Source: Maricaulis parjimensis (GTDB taxonomy: Bacteria > Pseudomonadota > Alphaproteobacteria > Caulobacterales > Maricaulaceae). Taken from it: a stretch of 64,000 nucleotides of DNA. Each line of letters starts with the position of its first letter. Positions within the stretch are counted from its first letter, which is position 1. This document shows positions 28,737 through 37,462 of the stretch, in pieces. The stretch covers positions 317,567-381,566 of the forward strand of contig NZ_JADOTT010000004.1 in assembly GCF_016817355.1 (NCBI RefSeq), written 5' to 3'. The notes beneath the pieces are model-generated. The model did not search any database, was not told the origin of the DNA, and saw only the letters and a program-made list of their open reading frames with translations. The position numbers and the translations under genes were made by a program.

Positions 28737-29192
28737 ATGCCGATTTGCTCGCTGGAAGACCTGCCCGCCGGGGCGCTGATTGCCCTTGACCCGGGCACGA
28801 AAACCATTGGTGTTGCCGCCTGTGGCGCTTCACGCGGTCTGGCCACCCCGGTGGAGACGATCAAGCGCACCAAATTCACCCAGGATGCCGAACGCGTTTT
28901 CCAGCTGATGGATGAGCGCCAGGTTGTCGGCCTGATCATGGGTCTGCCGGTCAATATGGACGGGACCGAAGGCGCCCGCGTGCAATCGGTCAAGGCGATG
29001 GCCCGCAACCTGTTGCGCCTGCGCGATTTTCCCCTCGTTTTCCAGGATGAGCGTCTGTCGACCTTCGAAGCGGAAGAAAAACTGATCGAGGCCGGTGTAC
29101 GACGCGACAAGCGCAAGGCGGTCATCGATGCCCATGCGGCCGCGAACATCCTGCAGAGCGCGCTGGATCGCTTGAAAATGCTGAAAAGCTAG
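28737..29192 (+). CDS. ruvX: YqgF/RuvX nuclease (pre-16S rRNA maturation, Holliday junction resolvase fold)
   Basis: 151 residues. The RNase H-like fold shows LDPGTKTIGVAACG at the N-terminus, VGLIMGLPVNMDGTEG in the centre, FQDERLSTFEAEE, and a C-terminal DAHAAANILQSALD with the last acidic residue. All expected acidic positions are present. The family is needed for 16S 5'-end processing. It is a short monocistronic gene, followed closely by a family-A repeat. Confidence 0.95.
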   Translation: MPICSLEDLPAGALIALDPGTKTIGVAACGASRGLATPVETIKRTKFTQDAERVFQLMDERQVVGLIMGLPVNMDGTEGARVQSVKAMARNLLRLRDFPLVFQDERLSTFEAEEKLIEAGVRRDKRKAVIDAHAAANILQSALDRLKMLKS

Positions 29193-29198
29193 CCTCGC

Positions 29199-29248
29199 AC
29201 CCCCTTCCCCCTGGGGGGAAGGTGCCCCGAAGGGGCGGAAGAGGGGGA
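29199..29248. repeat. Family-A palindromic repeat (A5)
   Basis: A CCTTCCCCC/GGGGGAAGG hairpin (29203-29222) is followed by TG, a CCCC/GGGG hairpin with GAA loop, and GGAAGAGGGGG. It lies 18 nt beyond the 3' end of the second DUF559 gene. Confidence 0.85.
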
Positions 29249-29266
29249 CATCCCGGTGCTGGCGGA

Positions 29267-29650
29267 CTAGCCACCCCCCTCGAATTCCGCCTTCCGCAAA
29301 CCCCAATGCACAGCGTCGGCAATCTCCTCCACCACAGCATCCGTCTCGTACAGGATCTGACCGTTCCAGAACCGCAGCACGGTATAACCTCGCCATTCCA
29401 GAAACGCGGACCGCGCCCCATCCTCTTCGGTCTGTTCCGTGTGATGACCGCCGTCAGCCTCAACCACGATCCGCGCCGTCCGTGACGCAAAATCGACGAC
29501 ATAGGGCCCGATCGGCACCTGACGCCTGAATTTCACGCCCATCACACGACCACTGCGCAAACGCGACCACAGCTTTGCTTCCGCCGGTGTCAGCCGCTGC
29601 CGCATGGACCGCGCAAGGCTGAGATTTTTGTGTCGAGCCTGGTCCGCCAT
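29267..29650 (-). CDS. DUF559/VSR-like endonuclease-domain protein, copy 2
   Basis: 127 residues from the ATG at 29650 (MADQARHKNLS). It has the same layout as copy 1: RLTPAEAKLWSRLR, FRRQVPIGPYVVDFASRT, the acidic core VVEADGGHH, and VLRFWNGQIL. The active-site Glu, Asp and His are kept. It is flanked on both sides by family-A repeats in opposite orientations (A5 behind its stop, A6 just before its start), giving the look of a mobile cassette. Confidence 0.87.
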   Translation of the reverse strand: MADQARHKNLSLARSMRQRLTPAEAKLWSRLRSGRVMGVKFRRQVPIGPYVVDFASRTARIVVEADGGHHTEQTEEDGARSAFLEWRGYTVLRFWNGQILYETDAVVEEIADAVHWGLRKAEFEGGG

Positions 29651-29660
29651 GAACGGTGCT

Positions 29661-29786
29661 TCCCCCCTCTCCCCGCCCTCTCCCCAAGGAGAGGGAGATA
29701 TGAGCGTGAGGAAACGTATGCGTGAACTCGCACCCATGAGCGTGACACACTTCACACACTCCTCTCCCCAGCGGGGGAGAAGGGAT
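29661..29786. repeat. Family-A palindromic repeats, short forms (A6, A7)
   Basis: A6 (29661-29699) has a CCCTCTCC/GGAGAGGG hairpin and the CCCCCCTCTCCCC end, but lacks the variable second hairpin. A7 (29757-29786) has a TCTCCCC/GGGGAGA hairpin. Both are read in the reverse orientation and lie between DUF559 copy 2 and the AEC transporter gene. Confidence 0.7.
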
Positions 29787-29838
29787 GGAACCAGCCTTCC
29801 CCATTCCAACGCGCTTCAAACACGCGTAAACAGCGCGC

Positions 29839-30753
29839 ATGAACCCAATCATCACAGCCCTTGTTCCGGTTTTCGGTGTCATCTTCGTGGGATGGCTGCT
29901 GCGGCGCTCGCATTTGCTGCCGGAGGCCAGCTGGGGGCCGATATCGCGGCTGGCCTATCTGGGTCTGTCGCCGGCCCTGCTCTTCTCCTCGATCTCGCAT
30001 GCGGATCTGTCGGAGATCCAGTTGGGGACATTCATGGCGGCGGCGATGCTGGGCTTTCTGGGCATGGCGGCGCTGACCCTGGCCATCAAACCCTTCCTGA
30101 AGATCCCGGACCCGACCTTCACCAGCCTCTTCCAGGCGACCTCGCGCTGGAATGGTCTTCTCATCCTGGCGCTGGGCATTTCCCTGTTCGGCGATGAAGG
30201 CGAGATCCTGGTGGCGCTGATCATGGTGGCCTCCATTCCGCTGGTGAACATGGAATGCGTCGCCGTGCTGGCCGTGTGGGGCGATGGTGCGGCGCCAAAA
30301 TGGGATTCCATCATCTACCGCATCCTGACCAATCCGCTCATCCTGGGCTCGGCCCTGGGCGGGATTGTCAATCTGGGCAATATCCCGCTGCCGGAGATGG
30401 TGGGGCTGACCATCGACCTTCTGGGCCAGGCCGCCCTGCCGCTGATCCTGCTCTCGGTGGGTGCGGGACTGAACTTCACGGCGATGAAGGCAAGGCCGCG
30501 CCTGCTGGGCTTGTCCGTCTTCATCAAGCTGATGATCGGGCCGCTGGTCTTCTACGGGATCGGCAAGGCGTTGGGCATTGAGGGCGTGCCGCTGACCATT
30601 CTCCTGCTGACCGGTGCCTCACCGGGCGCCGCCTCGGCCTATGTCCTGGCACAACAAATGGGCGGGGATGCCCCCTATTCCGCCGGGGACATCACGGCTA
30701 GCGCGCTGTTCTGCTTCATCACCATCCCGTTCTGGTTGGCGGTGTTGGGTTAG
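29839..30753 (+). CDS. AEC-family (auxin efflux carrier-like) transporter
   Basis: 304 residues with two blocks of five hydrophobic helices. Family traits include PIITALVPVFGVIFVGWLLR at the start and, in the second half, LLLTGASPGAASAYVLAQQMG, typical of bacterial AEC permeases. Substrates in the family are organic or amino acids; none can be assigned here. The stop TAG overlaps the TAA of the opposing MBL gene. Confidence 0.87.
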   Translation: MNPIITALVPVFGVIFVGWLLRRSHLLPEASWGPISRLAYLGLSPALLFSSISHADLSEIQLGTFMAAAMLGFLGMAALTLAIKPFLKIPDPTFTSLFQATSRWNGLLILALGISLFGDEGEILVALIMVASIPLVNMECVAVLAVWGDGAAPKWDSIIYRILTNPLILGSALGGIVNLGNIPLPEMVGLTIDLLGQAALPLILLSVGAGLNFTAMKARPRLLGLSVFIKLMIGPLVFYGIGKALGIEGVPLTILLLTGASPGAASAYVLAQQMGGDAPYSAGDITASALFCFITIPFWLAVLG

Positions 30754-31697
30754 TCGGACAGACACACCCTCTCCCCCTCATCCGCCAGGCCATACCCGGC
30801 CTCCGCCACGACATCGCGTTCCGGCGCATCCGGGTAGCGGACCGGATTGGTGTGGTTGACGTGGATAAAGCGGGTCTTGGCGCGCTCTTCATCGGGCAGG
30901 CCAGCGAAACGCTCCATGGAATGGGTGATGAAAGGGTGCGGGAAACCGCTCATATCGCGGCCGGGGATTTCACCATTGGCGTAGAAGGTGGCGTCCAGAT
31001 AGGCGATATCGACGCTGGCGATGATGTCCTCGATCCGGGCGGCCGGCCCCTCCTCCCACGTGTCCCATTCCTCCCAGCTGTCGATATCCGGCAGGAAGAA
31101 GACCGAGCGTGAGGGGCCCTCGATCCGGTAGCCGACGACTTCGCCATACTCCTGGCGGTGCGGGACGAGAACGGGGGTCACCGAGAGGCGGCCGACACGG
31201 ACCGGCTCACCATGCGTCATGGGTTGAAGGTCCACATTGGAGTAGCGGACCAGCTGGTCCCAGGGACCGTTGGTGGAGAGATAGTCAGCCATGCGCTCCA
31301 TGGCGAAAAGCGGCACGCCCTGTGCGCCCATGCTCTCATGACCCAGAAACATCAGCCCGGCATAATGGCCGATATGGGCATGGGTGACGAAGATACCAGC
31401 CAGGCCCGGCTGGCTGTCCGGTGCCAGGACCTGGTCGAGCCGGTAGAGCTGTTCGCGCATGTCCGGCGTGGCTTCAAACAGGACACGCGCGCCGGTCTCG
31501 TGATCCACCACCCCCAGTGCGGTGGCCAAGCGCCGCAAGGATGGATCAGACCAGGCCGGATCTTCCGGATGCCCCATTTGCGGTGAACCGGCATCTTGGG
31601 AGGTGCCCAGCACGACAAGCTCGATGGCGCACTCCTGGGCGAGGACGGGCGACGCAAGGGCGGCGGCGGCCGCGAGGGCGGTGATCAGGGTTTTCAT
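30750..31697 (-). CDS. Secreted metallo-beta-lactamase-fold hydrolase, PqqB-like
   Basis: 315 residues from the ATG at 31697, giving a signal peptide (MKTLITALAAAAALASPVLA). The MBL fold shows VVLGTSQDAGSPQ at the N-terminus (as in PqqB), then THAHIGHYAGL. The metal motif reads HxHxGH, with Gly where most MBL enzymes have Asp. The later HVNHTNP provides another His. It shares the PqqB/phosphonate MBL look, but no other PQQ genes are near. It is third in a minus-strand run behind the epimerase and GNAT genes. Confidence 0.8.
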   Translation of the reverse strand: MKTLITALAAAAALASPVLAQECAIELVVLGTSQDAGSPQMGHPEDPAWSDPSLRRLATALGVVDHETGARVLFEATPDMREQLYRLDQVLAPDSQPGLAGIFVTHAHIGHYAGLMFLGHESMGAQGVPLFAMERMADYLSTNGPWDQLVRYSNVDLQPMTHGEPVRVGRLSVTPVLVPHRQEYGEVVGYRIEGPSRSVFFLPDIDSWEEWDTWEEGPAARIEDIIASVDIAYLDATFYANGEIPGRDMSGFPHPFITHSMERFAGLPDEERAKTRFIHVNHTNPVRYPDAPERDVVAEAGYGLADEGERVCLSD

Positions 31698-31728
31698 CTT
31701 GCGAGGAGAGCCGTGATCGGTCGACGCG

Positions 31729-32238
31729 TCAATCCACGCCGACGACCGCGCTGCGCCGCTGCAGCAGCAGGACATCGCGCCATTGGCCCGCCATGGGACC
31801 ATGGCCCATCCTGCCGAGCCCTTGCTGGACACCCAGGCGTTTGAAGCCGCAAGCTTCGTGCAGGGCGATAGAGGCGGTGTTCTCCACGAAGATGCCGGCA
31901 TTGAGCATCCAGATGCCCTCTTCCTCGGAGCCCGCGACCAGCGCTTCCAGCAGGGAGCGGCCAATACCCTGTCCGCGGGCGGAGCCGGCGACATAGACGG
32001 AGACCTCGCCCACCCCGCCATAGACACAGCGTGAGGAGACCGGGCTGAGGGCGGCCCAGCCGAGGATCTGGCCATCCTGTTCGGCGATCAGGCGGGGTGC
32101 CGCCATTTTGCCGGCATCGAAATGGGCCCAGTCCGGCACGTTGCTCTCGAAGGTCGCGTGACCGGTGGCCATGCCCTCGCCATAGATGGACAGAACCGCT
32201 TCAGCATCCTCCGGCCCCATGGCGCGCAGGCTGACCAT
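31729..32238 (-). CDS. GNAT acetyltransferase, phosphinothricin-acetyltransferase-like
   Basis: 169 residues. GNAT motif A is VYVAGSARGQGIGRSLLEAL, and the PAT-like N-terminus is LRAMGPEDAEAVLSIYGEG with GHATFE. The C-terminal half keeps the ENTASIALHEACGFKRLGV helix-strand. It probably acetylates a small amine. It begins 5 nt after the epimerase stop, so the two are co-transcribed. Confidence 0.85.
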   Translation of the reverse strand: MVSLRAMGPEDAEAVLSIYGEGMATGHATFESNVPDWAHFDAGKMAAPRLIAEQDGQILGWAALSPVSSRCVYGGVGEVSVYVAGSARGQGIGRSLLEALVAGSEEEGIWMLNAGIFVENTASIALHEACGFKRLGVQQGLGRMGHGPMAGQWRDVLLLQRRSAVVGVD

Positions 32239-32243
32239 GAGGC

Positions 32244-33260
32244 TCAGGCCTCACCCAGCTTGATGAGGCTTTCCGCGCTGGCCAGGATCATCTCGCGCGG
32301 CGGGATGAAGTCGATGCCCAGGACTTGCTGTGCCTTGGTGTGATCAAATCTGTGGTACCGGCCCAGCCGGTGGACCGAGCTTTTCAGGGCCGGGATGAAG
32401 ATCGCCATGATACGCGCCACCCAGACCGGGACTTCGCCCTTCTTGATCTTGCGATCAGGATAGGCCTCGCGCAGCACATCACCGACTTCGCGGAACCACA
32501 TCTCATCGGCGGACATGATGAAGCGCTGGCCGGCGGCTTCCGGACGTTCCATCGCCTCGACATGGGCCTTGGCGATATCGCGCACATCCACCACGCCAAA
32601 GGAGAGCGGCGGATAGGCCGGAAGATCATTGGTCAGCGGGCGGGAAACCAGGGCGATGGAGGTGGAGACATCCGCGCTCATCACCGGCCCCAGAATGGCG
32701 GACGGGTTGATGACGGCCAGTTCCAGCCCCTTCCCCTCACCCTCGACATAATCCCAGGCGGCACGCTCGGCGATGGTCTTGGACTGGCTGTAGAAGGGCA
32801 CGGGTTCCGGCCCGTCCAGCTGCGTCCAGCAGGTCTCGTCATAGGTTTCGGGACCCTCCGGCCCCCAGCCATTGTCCACAGCCGCCACCGAGGAAGTCAA
32901 CACGACCCGTTTCACACCGGCCGCCTTGGCGGCTTTCAGAGCCCGCAGAGCCCCATCACGCGCCGGGATGATGAGATCATCGGCGCTCTTGGGTTCGGTC
33001 ATGGGAAAGGGCGAGGCGACGTGCTGGACATAGTCGATCCCCGCCATCGCCTCGGCCCAGCCCTCATCCCGGGTGAGATCCAGGCTCACCAGCTCGATCT
33101 CAACGGGCTTGCCGGCATAGTCGGACAGGATCCTGTTCAGCGCCTCCGCCTTGTCGGCCGAGCGTGCCGTGCCGCGGACCGTATGGCCGCGCGCCAGCAA
33201 TTCGAGCACTACATGGGAACCGACAAAGCCTGTGGCTCCGGTGACCAATACATGCGCCAT
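32244..33260 (-). CDS. NAD(P)-dependent epimerase/dihydroflavonol-reductase-like SDR
   Basis: 338 residues. The extended SDR fold starts with VTGATGFVGSHVVLELLARG (NAD(P)-binding GxxGxxG) and has the catalytic YSQSK (Tyr-x3-Lys) with an upstream TSSVAAV Ser. The overall sequence resembles aldehyde reductases of the dihydroflavonol-4-reductase branch. It likely reduces a carbonyl; the substrate is unknown. It leads the epimerase-GNAT-MBL run. Confidence 0.87.
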   Translation of the reverse strand: MAHVLVTGATGFVGSHVVLELLARGHTVRGTARSADKAEALNRILSDYAGKPVEIELVSLDLTRDEGWAEAMAGIDYVQHVASPFPMTEPKSADDLIIPARDGALRALKAAKAAGVKRVVLTSSVAAVDNGWGPEGPETYDETCWTQLDGPEPVPFYSQSKTIAERAAWDYVEGEGKGLELAVINPSAILGPVMSADVSTSIALVSRPLTNDLPAYPPLSFGVVDVRDIAKAHVEAMERPEAAGQRFIMSADEMWFREVGDVLREAYPDRKIKKGEVPVWVARIMAIFIPALKSSVHRLGRYHRFDHTKAQQVLGIDFIPPREMILASAESLIKLGEA

Positions 33261-33289
33261 CTCACTCTCCCCGCGATCTGTTCGGCGTT

Positions 33290-33312
33290 CACCCTACACG
33301 GAATTGCGATTG
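33290..33312. repeat. 23-bp direct repeat, copy 1
   Basis: It shares 22 of 23 bases with 33876-33898 in the same orientation. It covers the last codons and stop of the 155-residue gene, so the two copies bracket that gene. Confidence 0.75.
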
Positions 33313-33761
33313 ACGTCGGCTGCCTCCAAGACCTCCAACCCCGGCAAGCGATAGACTGTTTCCAGCCCTTCAAAGTCGATGAAACGAAACTTGTCGCCTT
33401 CCAGATCGAAGCTCCCCGGTATGTCGGTCAGAATTGCCTGCGAGATGATGTCGCCTCGGCTAGAGAGACAAGTGGCCTGCAGCTCTTCAATGACAAGCAC
33501 TACCTGGTCCAGTGGCCTCACGCCCCAGATCGGCCACCCGCCCGGACCGCCGTAAACCCAGTGAGTTCCCGCCTGCAAACCAACCAGCCAGGATTCACTC
33601 CACAGATAGAGTGCAGTCGCAGTTTCAAGCGTCCGGATTTCAGACGACGACGAAAGCCGCGGTATTTCGAAACTGTCTGCATCTGAGCGAAATCTGATCC
33701 GATCAGGGCCTTTTTCGATCTGCCAGCCCAGGCGCTCTGTCTTGCCCGTATCGTTCAACAT
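33294..33761 (-). CDS. Unknown 155-residue protein
   Basis: A hydrophilic protein without signal peptide or membrane span. Visible features are a Trp/Gly-rich centre (HWVYGGPGGWPIWGV) and an acidic FDLEGDKFRFIDFEGLE stretch. No family is recognised. The base composition is less GC-rich than that of its neighbours, and the gene lies between direct repeats, suggesting recent gain or duplication. Confidence 0.65.
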   Translation of the reverse strand: MLNDTGKTERLGWQIEKGPDRIRFRSDADSFEIPRLSSSSEIRTLETATALYLWSESWLVGLQAGTHWVYGGPGGWPIWGVRPLDQVVLVIEELQATCLSSRGDIISQAILTDIPGSFDLEGDKFRFIDFEGLETVYRLPGLEVLEAADVNRNSV

Positions 33762-33875
33762 GCTTCCATCGCCAAGCTAACCGGCACGAATCCTGTTCAG
33801 GCCTTTCACGCTTGTTTCTCTAGCAAAGAAAAACCCTCAACAATCAACCCGCAACCGATAGGGGAATCTAGAGAT

Positions 33876-33898
33876 CACCCTACACGGATTTGCGATTG
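33876..33898. repeat. 23-bp direct repeat, copy 2
   Basis: A near-identical copy of 33290-33312, here in non-coding sequence. It could be the leftover 3' end of a second copy of the adjacent gene. Confidence 0.75.
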
Positions 33899-33960
33899 CG
33901 GGTGCACCCGGCCGCCATATCTGTAGGATTGAGGAGACGTGGCAAGGGGACGACAAACGA

Positions 33961-34452
33961 ATGCGAAACCAGATTTTGGCTGCAGCCGTGTGTGCCGGTG
34001 TCACCGTCGCGGTGGTGATTTCCGCCCCGGCCCTCGCCCAAGATCCGATGCTACCACCCATGTTCGGAGCGGTGGAACTGACAACGGCCTGGGAAGACGA
34101 CCCGTTCGTGGCGGAGGTTCAGGGCGGCGGCTCGATCCGTGCCAGTGAGGCCAGTCCCGGCTGTGCCGGCTGGATCGCCAACCGGCCGGACTACTGGGTC
34201 CAGTATCGCAGCCTTCGCGTCTACGACCTGACCATTACAGCCCGGTCGGACGACCCGGTCACACTCGTGATCAACCTGCCTACCGGCGAATGGTATTGCA
34301 CGGACGGTTCGAACGGGGTCCATGCGCCTGTCATCACGCTGGATGATGCGATCAGCGGCGTCTATTCAATCTGGGTCGGCAGTTTCTCGCCGGACAGCTT
34401 CCCGGAAGCGCAGATCCTGGTTTCCGAGCGCGGCACGACACGCGTCCCGTGA
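33961..34452 (+). CDS. Secreted protein with pre-peptidase-C-terminal-like domain
   Basis: 163 residues. The signal peptide ends around SAPALAQD. The mature part has the pattern CAGWIANRPDYWVQY, a VTLVINLPTGEWYCTDG core and GVYSIWVGSF, resembling PPC-like beta-sandwich domains attached to secreted proteases but free-standing here. The two Cys residues could be a disulfide. It is periplasmic or extracellular; its role is unknown. Confidence 0.75.
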   Translation: MRNQILAAAVCAGVTVAVVISAPALAQDPMLPPMFGAVELTTAWEDDPFVAEVQGGGSIRASEASPGCAGWIANRPDYWVQYRSLRVYDLTITARSDDPVTLVINLPTGEWYCTDGSNGVHAPVITLDDAISGVYSIWVGSFSPDSFPEAQILVSERGTTRVP

Positions 34453-34575
34453 TGAGTTTGCCGGCTGGGCGGGGATCTGTTTCCCCGGTTTTGGAACACC
34501 CGCCCTTGCCACACCCGGGCCACGCTCCTATACCGCCGCAAACCCGGTTGCGGGTGTAGTGAATTGGGAGACGGC

Positions 34576-35538
34576 ATGAGCCGCGCGGCGTTTTCCTACG
34601 ACTTTCCCCACCGCCACCTGATTTCGGTGGCTGATCTCAATCCCGTTGATATCCAGATCATCTTCGAACGTGCCGCCCACTGGAAGGCGCTGAACCGGAC
34701 GACGAACCGGTCTTCGGACCATCTGGCCGGGCTGACCGTGCTCAACCTCTTCTTCGAGGCCTCGACACGGACCCAGGGCTCGTTCGAGATCGCGGCCAAG
34801 CGCCTGGGCGCCGATGTCGTGAATTTCGCGATCGAGCATTCCTCCGCCAAGAAGGGCGAGAGCCTGTCGGATACGGCGCGCACCCTGGCCGCCATGCGGC
34901 CGGACATCATGGTGGTGCGTCATTCCGCAACCGGCGCGCCGCAATTCCTGGCCGAGCGCACGGGCCTGTCCGTGGTCAATGCCGGGGACGGCATGCATGA
35001 ACACCCGACCCAGGCCCTGCTGGACAGTTTCACCCTGGCCCAGCATTGGGGCGAGGTCGGCGGCCGCCGCATCCTGATCGTCGGCGATATCCTGCATTCG
35101 CGCGTGGCCCGCTCGAATATCGGCCTGTTGAACATTCTCGGTGCGGAAATCCGCCTATGTGCCCCGCCCACCCTCTTGCCGCCGGATGTGGATCAATGGG
35201 GCTGTGATGTCTTCAATGATCTCGACCAGGCGCTGGAAGGCTGCGACGCGGTGATGGCCCTGCGCCAGCAGAAAGAGCGCATGTCCGGCGGGTTCGTACC
35301 CTCGGCGCGTGAATTCTTCCACCTGTTCGGCCTGACCCATGAACGGCTCGAGGTCTGCTCGCCCGAGGTTCTGGTGATGCATCCCGGCCCGATGAACCGG
35401 GGCACGGAAATCCATACCAAGCTGGCCGATGATCCGGAGAAAAGCGTGATCCTGGAACAGGTGGAAAGCGGCGTGGCCGTGCGCATGGCCGTGCTGGAAC
35501 TGATCGGCGATGTGATCCGTCGGGAGGACGCATCATGA
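34576..35538 (+). CDS. pyrB: Aspartate carbamoyltransferase catalytic subunit
   Basis: 320 residues from the ATG at 34576 (GGGAG upstream); the TTG four codons earlier is rejected. The carbamoyl-phosphate site is FFEASTRTQGSFEIAAKRLG, the HPTQALLDSF motif follows, and the aspartate-binding loop LRQQKERM is present. It joins carbamoyl phosphate and aspartate in pyrimidine synthesis. It overlaps pyrC by 4 nt, and no pyrI regulatory chain is seen. This pairing matches the Pseudomonas-type PyrB-PyrC' complex. Confidence 0.96.
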   Translation: MSRAAFSYDFPHRHLISVADLNPVDIQIIFERAAHWKALNRTTNRSSDHLAGLTVLNLFFEASTRTQGSFEIAAKRLGADVVNFAIEHSSAKKGESLSDTARTLAAMRPDIMVVRHSATGAPQFLAERTGLSVVNAGDGMHEHPTQALLDSFTLAQHWGEVGGRRILIVGDILHSRVARSNIGLLNILGAEIRLCAPPTLLPPDVDQWGCDVFNDLDQALEGCDAVMALRQQKERMSGGFVPSAREFFHLFGLTHERLEVCSPEVLVMHPGPMNRGTEIHTKLADDPEKSVILEQVESGVAVRMAVLELIGDVIRREDAS

Positions 35539-36821
35539 GCGAGACCTCGCTGGCCATCATCAATGCCCGCCTGATCGACCCGGCCTCCGGCTTTGACGGT
35601 CCGGGCGGTGTCCTGATCGAGGATGGCGTGATCGCGCAATTCGGTTCCGAGATCGATGTCGATGCCGCCGACGAGGTGATCGACGCCCAGGGCCGCATCC
35701 TGGCCCCGGCGCTGATCGATCTGCGCGCCGCCAAGGAACCTGCCCTCACCCCGGACGGGGAAACCCTCTCCACCCTCACCGCCGGTGCGGCCAAGGGCGG
35801 ATATGGCACGGTTGTGCTGGCCCCCAATCTCCGCGCCCCGCTGGACAAGGCGGACGGGTTTGACGGCATGACCAAGGGGTTCGGCCGCTATGGTGTGCGG
35901 GTCCTGTCGGCCTGTGCCGCGACCCAAGGCCTGGATGGTCAGCACATGTCCGAGATCGGGCTGATGGTGCGCGGCGGGGCGGTCTATGCCGGCCAGGGCG
36001 ATCATCCCATTGCCAATGCCCTCACCATGCGGCGCCTGCTGGCCTATACCAGCCAGTTCGATGTCTGGCTCTCCGTTCGCCCGGCCGATGCCGCGCTGAG
36101 CACCGGCACGGTGGCGCTGGAGAGCGATTGGTCGGCCCGGATGGGTCTGCCGGCAGAGCCCGCCATCTCCGAACGCATCGCCATCGAGCGCGATACCGCA
36201 CTGGCCGAACTGACCGGCGGCAAGCTGATGATTGACCGCCTGTCGACCCAGGCCGGCCTGAAAGCCCTGCGCCAGGCCCGCCGCAGCGATCTGGAAATTG
36301 CCGCCACGACCGCCGTCGCCCATCTCACCCTCAATGAGGTGGATGCCGGAGCGTTGGACTCTGCCTTCCGCATGGATCCGCCCCTGCGCGCCGAAAGCGA
36401 CCGGCTGTCGCTGGTGGCAGCGCTGGCGGATGGCGAGATCGATGCCATCGTCACCGATCACCGTCCCACACCCTTTGATGACAAGGGCGAACCCTTCGCC
36501 CTCGCCATTCCCGGTACGATGGGTCTGGAAACCGCGCTGGGTGCCCTGCTGGCCCTCGCCCATGATGGTGAGGTGGAACTGATCGACCTGTTGCGCGCCC
36601 TGACCTGTGGTCCGGCTGATCTTCTGGGTCTGCCGCAGGGCCGTATCGCCGTGGGCGCCCCGGCTGATCTGGTCCTGATCGATGGCGATCAGCCCTGGGT
36701 CTGCAAGCCGGAGGATTTCGAATCCGCACGCGGCAATTCGGCCTGGGCCGGACGGCGTTTCCAAGGACGGGTCTTGCAAACCCTCGTGGGCGGCGTCACA
36801 GTATACAACTCCAAGGTGTAA
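35535..36821 (+). CDS. pyrC: Dihydroorotase homologue lacking metal ligands (PyrC'-type)
   Basis: 428 residues of the type I dihydroorotase fold (PDLIDxHxH position, TVVLAPN, IVTDHRPTPFDDKG, GLETALGALL, GAPADLVLID). The essential HxH that should follow the Asp at 62 reads Arg64 and Ala66 (IDLRAAKEP), and the His before the ST pair reads Arg (IDRLSTQ). The Asp of TDH is kept. The enzyme is therefore probably inactive as a dihydroorotase. In Pseudomonas, an inactive PyrC' is a required structural partner of PyrB, and the 4-nt overlap here fits that. An active PyrC should lie elsewhere. Confidence 0.88.
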   Translation: MSETSLAIINARLIDPASGFDGPGGVLIEDGVIAQFGSEIDVDAADEVIDAQGRILAPALIDLRAAKEPALTPDGETLSTLTAGAAKGGYGTVVLAPNLRAPLDKADGFDGMTKGFGRYGVRVLSACAATQGLDGQHMSEIGLMVRGGAVYAGQGDHPIANALTMRRLLAYTSQFDVWLSVRPADAALSTGTVALESDWSARMGLPAEPAISERIAIERDTALAELTGGKLMIDRLSTQAGLKALRQARRSDLEIAATTAVAHLTLNEVDAGALDSAFRMDPPLRAESDRLSLVAALADGEIDAIVTDHRPTPFDDKGEPFALAIPGTMGLETALGALLALAHDGEVELIDLLRALTCGPADLLGLPQGRIAVGAPADLVLIDGDQPWVCKPEDFESARGNSAWAGRRFQGRVLQTLVGGVTVYNSKV

Positions 36822-36823
36822 TC

Positions 36824-37462
36824 ATGCAGCCCGTCTATTTCGCCCTGGCCGCCATCGGTGGCTATCTCTTCGGATCCATTCCCTTCGGTCTCGTGCTGAC
36901 GCGCCTGGCCGGGCTGGGCGATATCCGCGAGATCGGCTCGGGCAATATCGGGGCAACCAATGTCCTGCGCACGGGCCGCAAGGACCTCGCTGCAGCGACC
37001 CTGATCCTCGATGCCGGCAAGGCGGGCATTGCCGCTGCGGTCTTTGCCGCCCTGCTGGGCACGACAGCCGGCCTCATTGCCGGTGCCGCGGCCCTGATCG
37101 GGCATTGCTTCCCGGTCTGGCTGAAATTCAAGGGCGGCAAGGGTGTCGCCACCTATGTCGGAACCATGCTGGTCGTGTTCTGGCCGGTCGGACTGACCGT
37201 GATCGGTACCTGGCTGCTGATGGCGGCGATCTTCCGGATTTCCTCCCTCTCCGCCCTGGTGGCCGCGCTGGCGGCCCCGATCGCGGCCTGGGCCTTCGGC
37301 CGCCCCGATGTGGCGATCATGGCCGGTGTGCTGACCGTGCTGATCTACTGGCTGCACCGCGCCAATATCGGCCGCCTTCTCAAAGGCGAGGAACCGCGTA
37401 TCGGCGGCAAGAAGGACAAGGCCGAACCGGCCGATCCGCCGGCCGGCAGTGAGGACGGGTGA
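36824..37462 (+). CDS. plsY: Acyl-phosphate:glycerol-3-phosphate acyltransferase
   Basis: 212 residues, multi-span. The three PlsY motifs are present: GSIPFGLVLTRL, GSGNIGATNVLRTG and the Gly-rich KGGKGVATYVGTML loop. It uses acyl phosphate to make lysophosphatidate at the inner membrane. A Lys-rich soluble tail (GGKKDKAEPADPP) is added. It is overlapped by dprA by 4 nt; pyrB-pyrC-plsY-dprA is probably one operon. Confidence 0.95.
   Translation: MQPVYFALAAIGGYLFGSIPFGLVLTRLAGLGDIREIGSGNIGATNVLRTGRKDLAAATLILDAGKAGIAAAVFAALLGTTAGLIAGAAALIGHCFPVWLKFKGGKGVATYVGTMLVVFWPVGLTVIGTWLLMAAIFRISSLSALVAALAAPIAAWAFGRPDVAIMAGVLTVLIYWLHRANIGRLLKGEEPRIGGKKDKAEPADPPAGSEDG

Noticed and set aside
35193-36779. 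A 528-codon minus-strand frame opposite pyrB and pyrC
   Set aside because: Low-complexity Gly/Gln/Arg translation; both plus-strand genes are secure.
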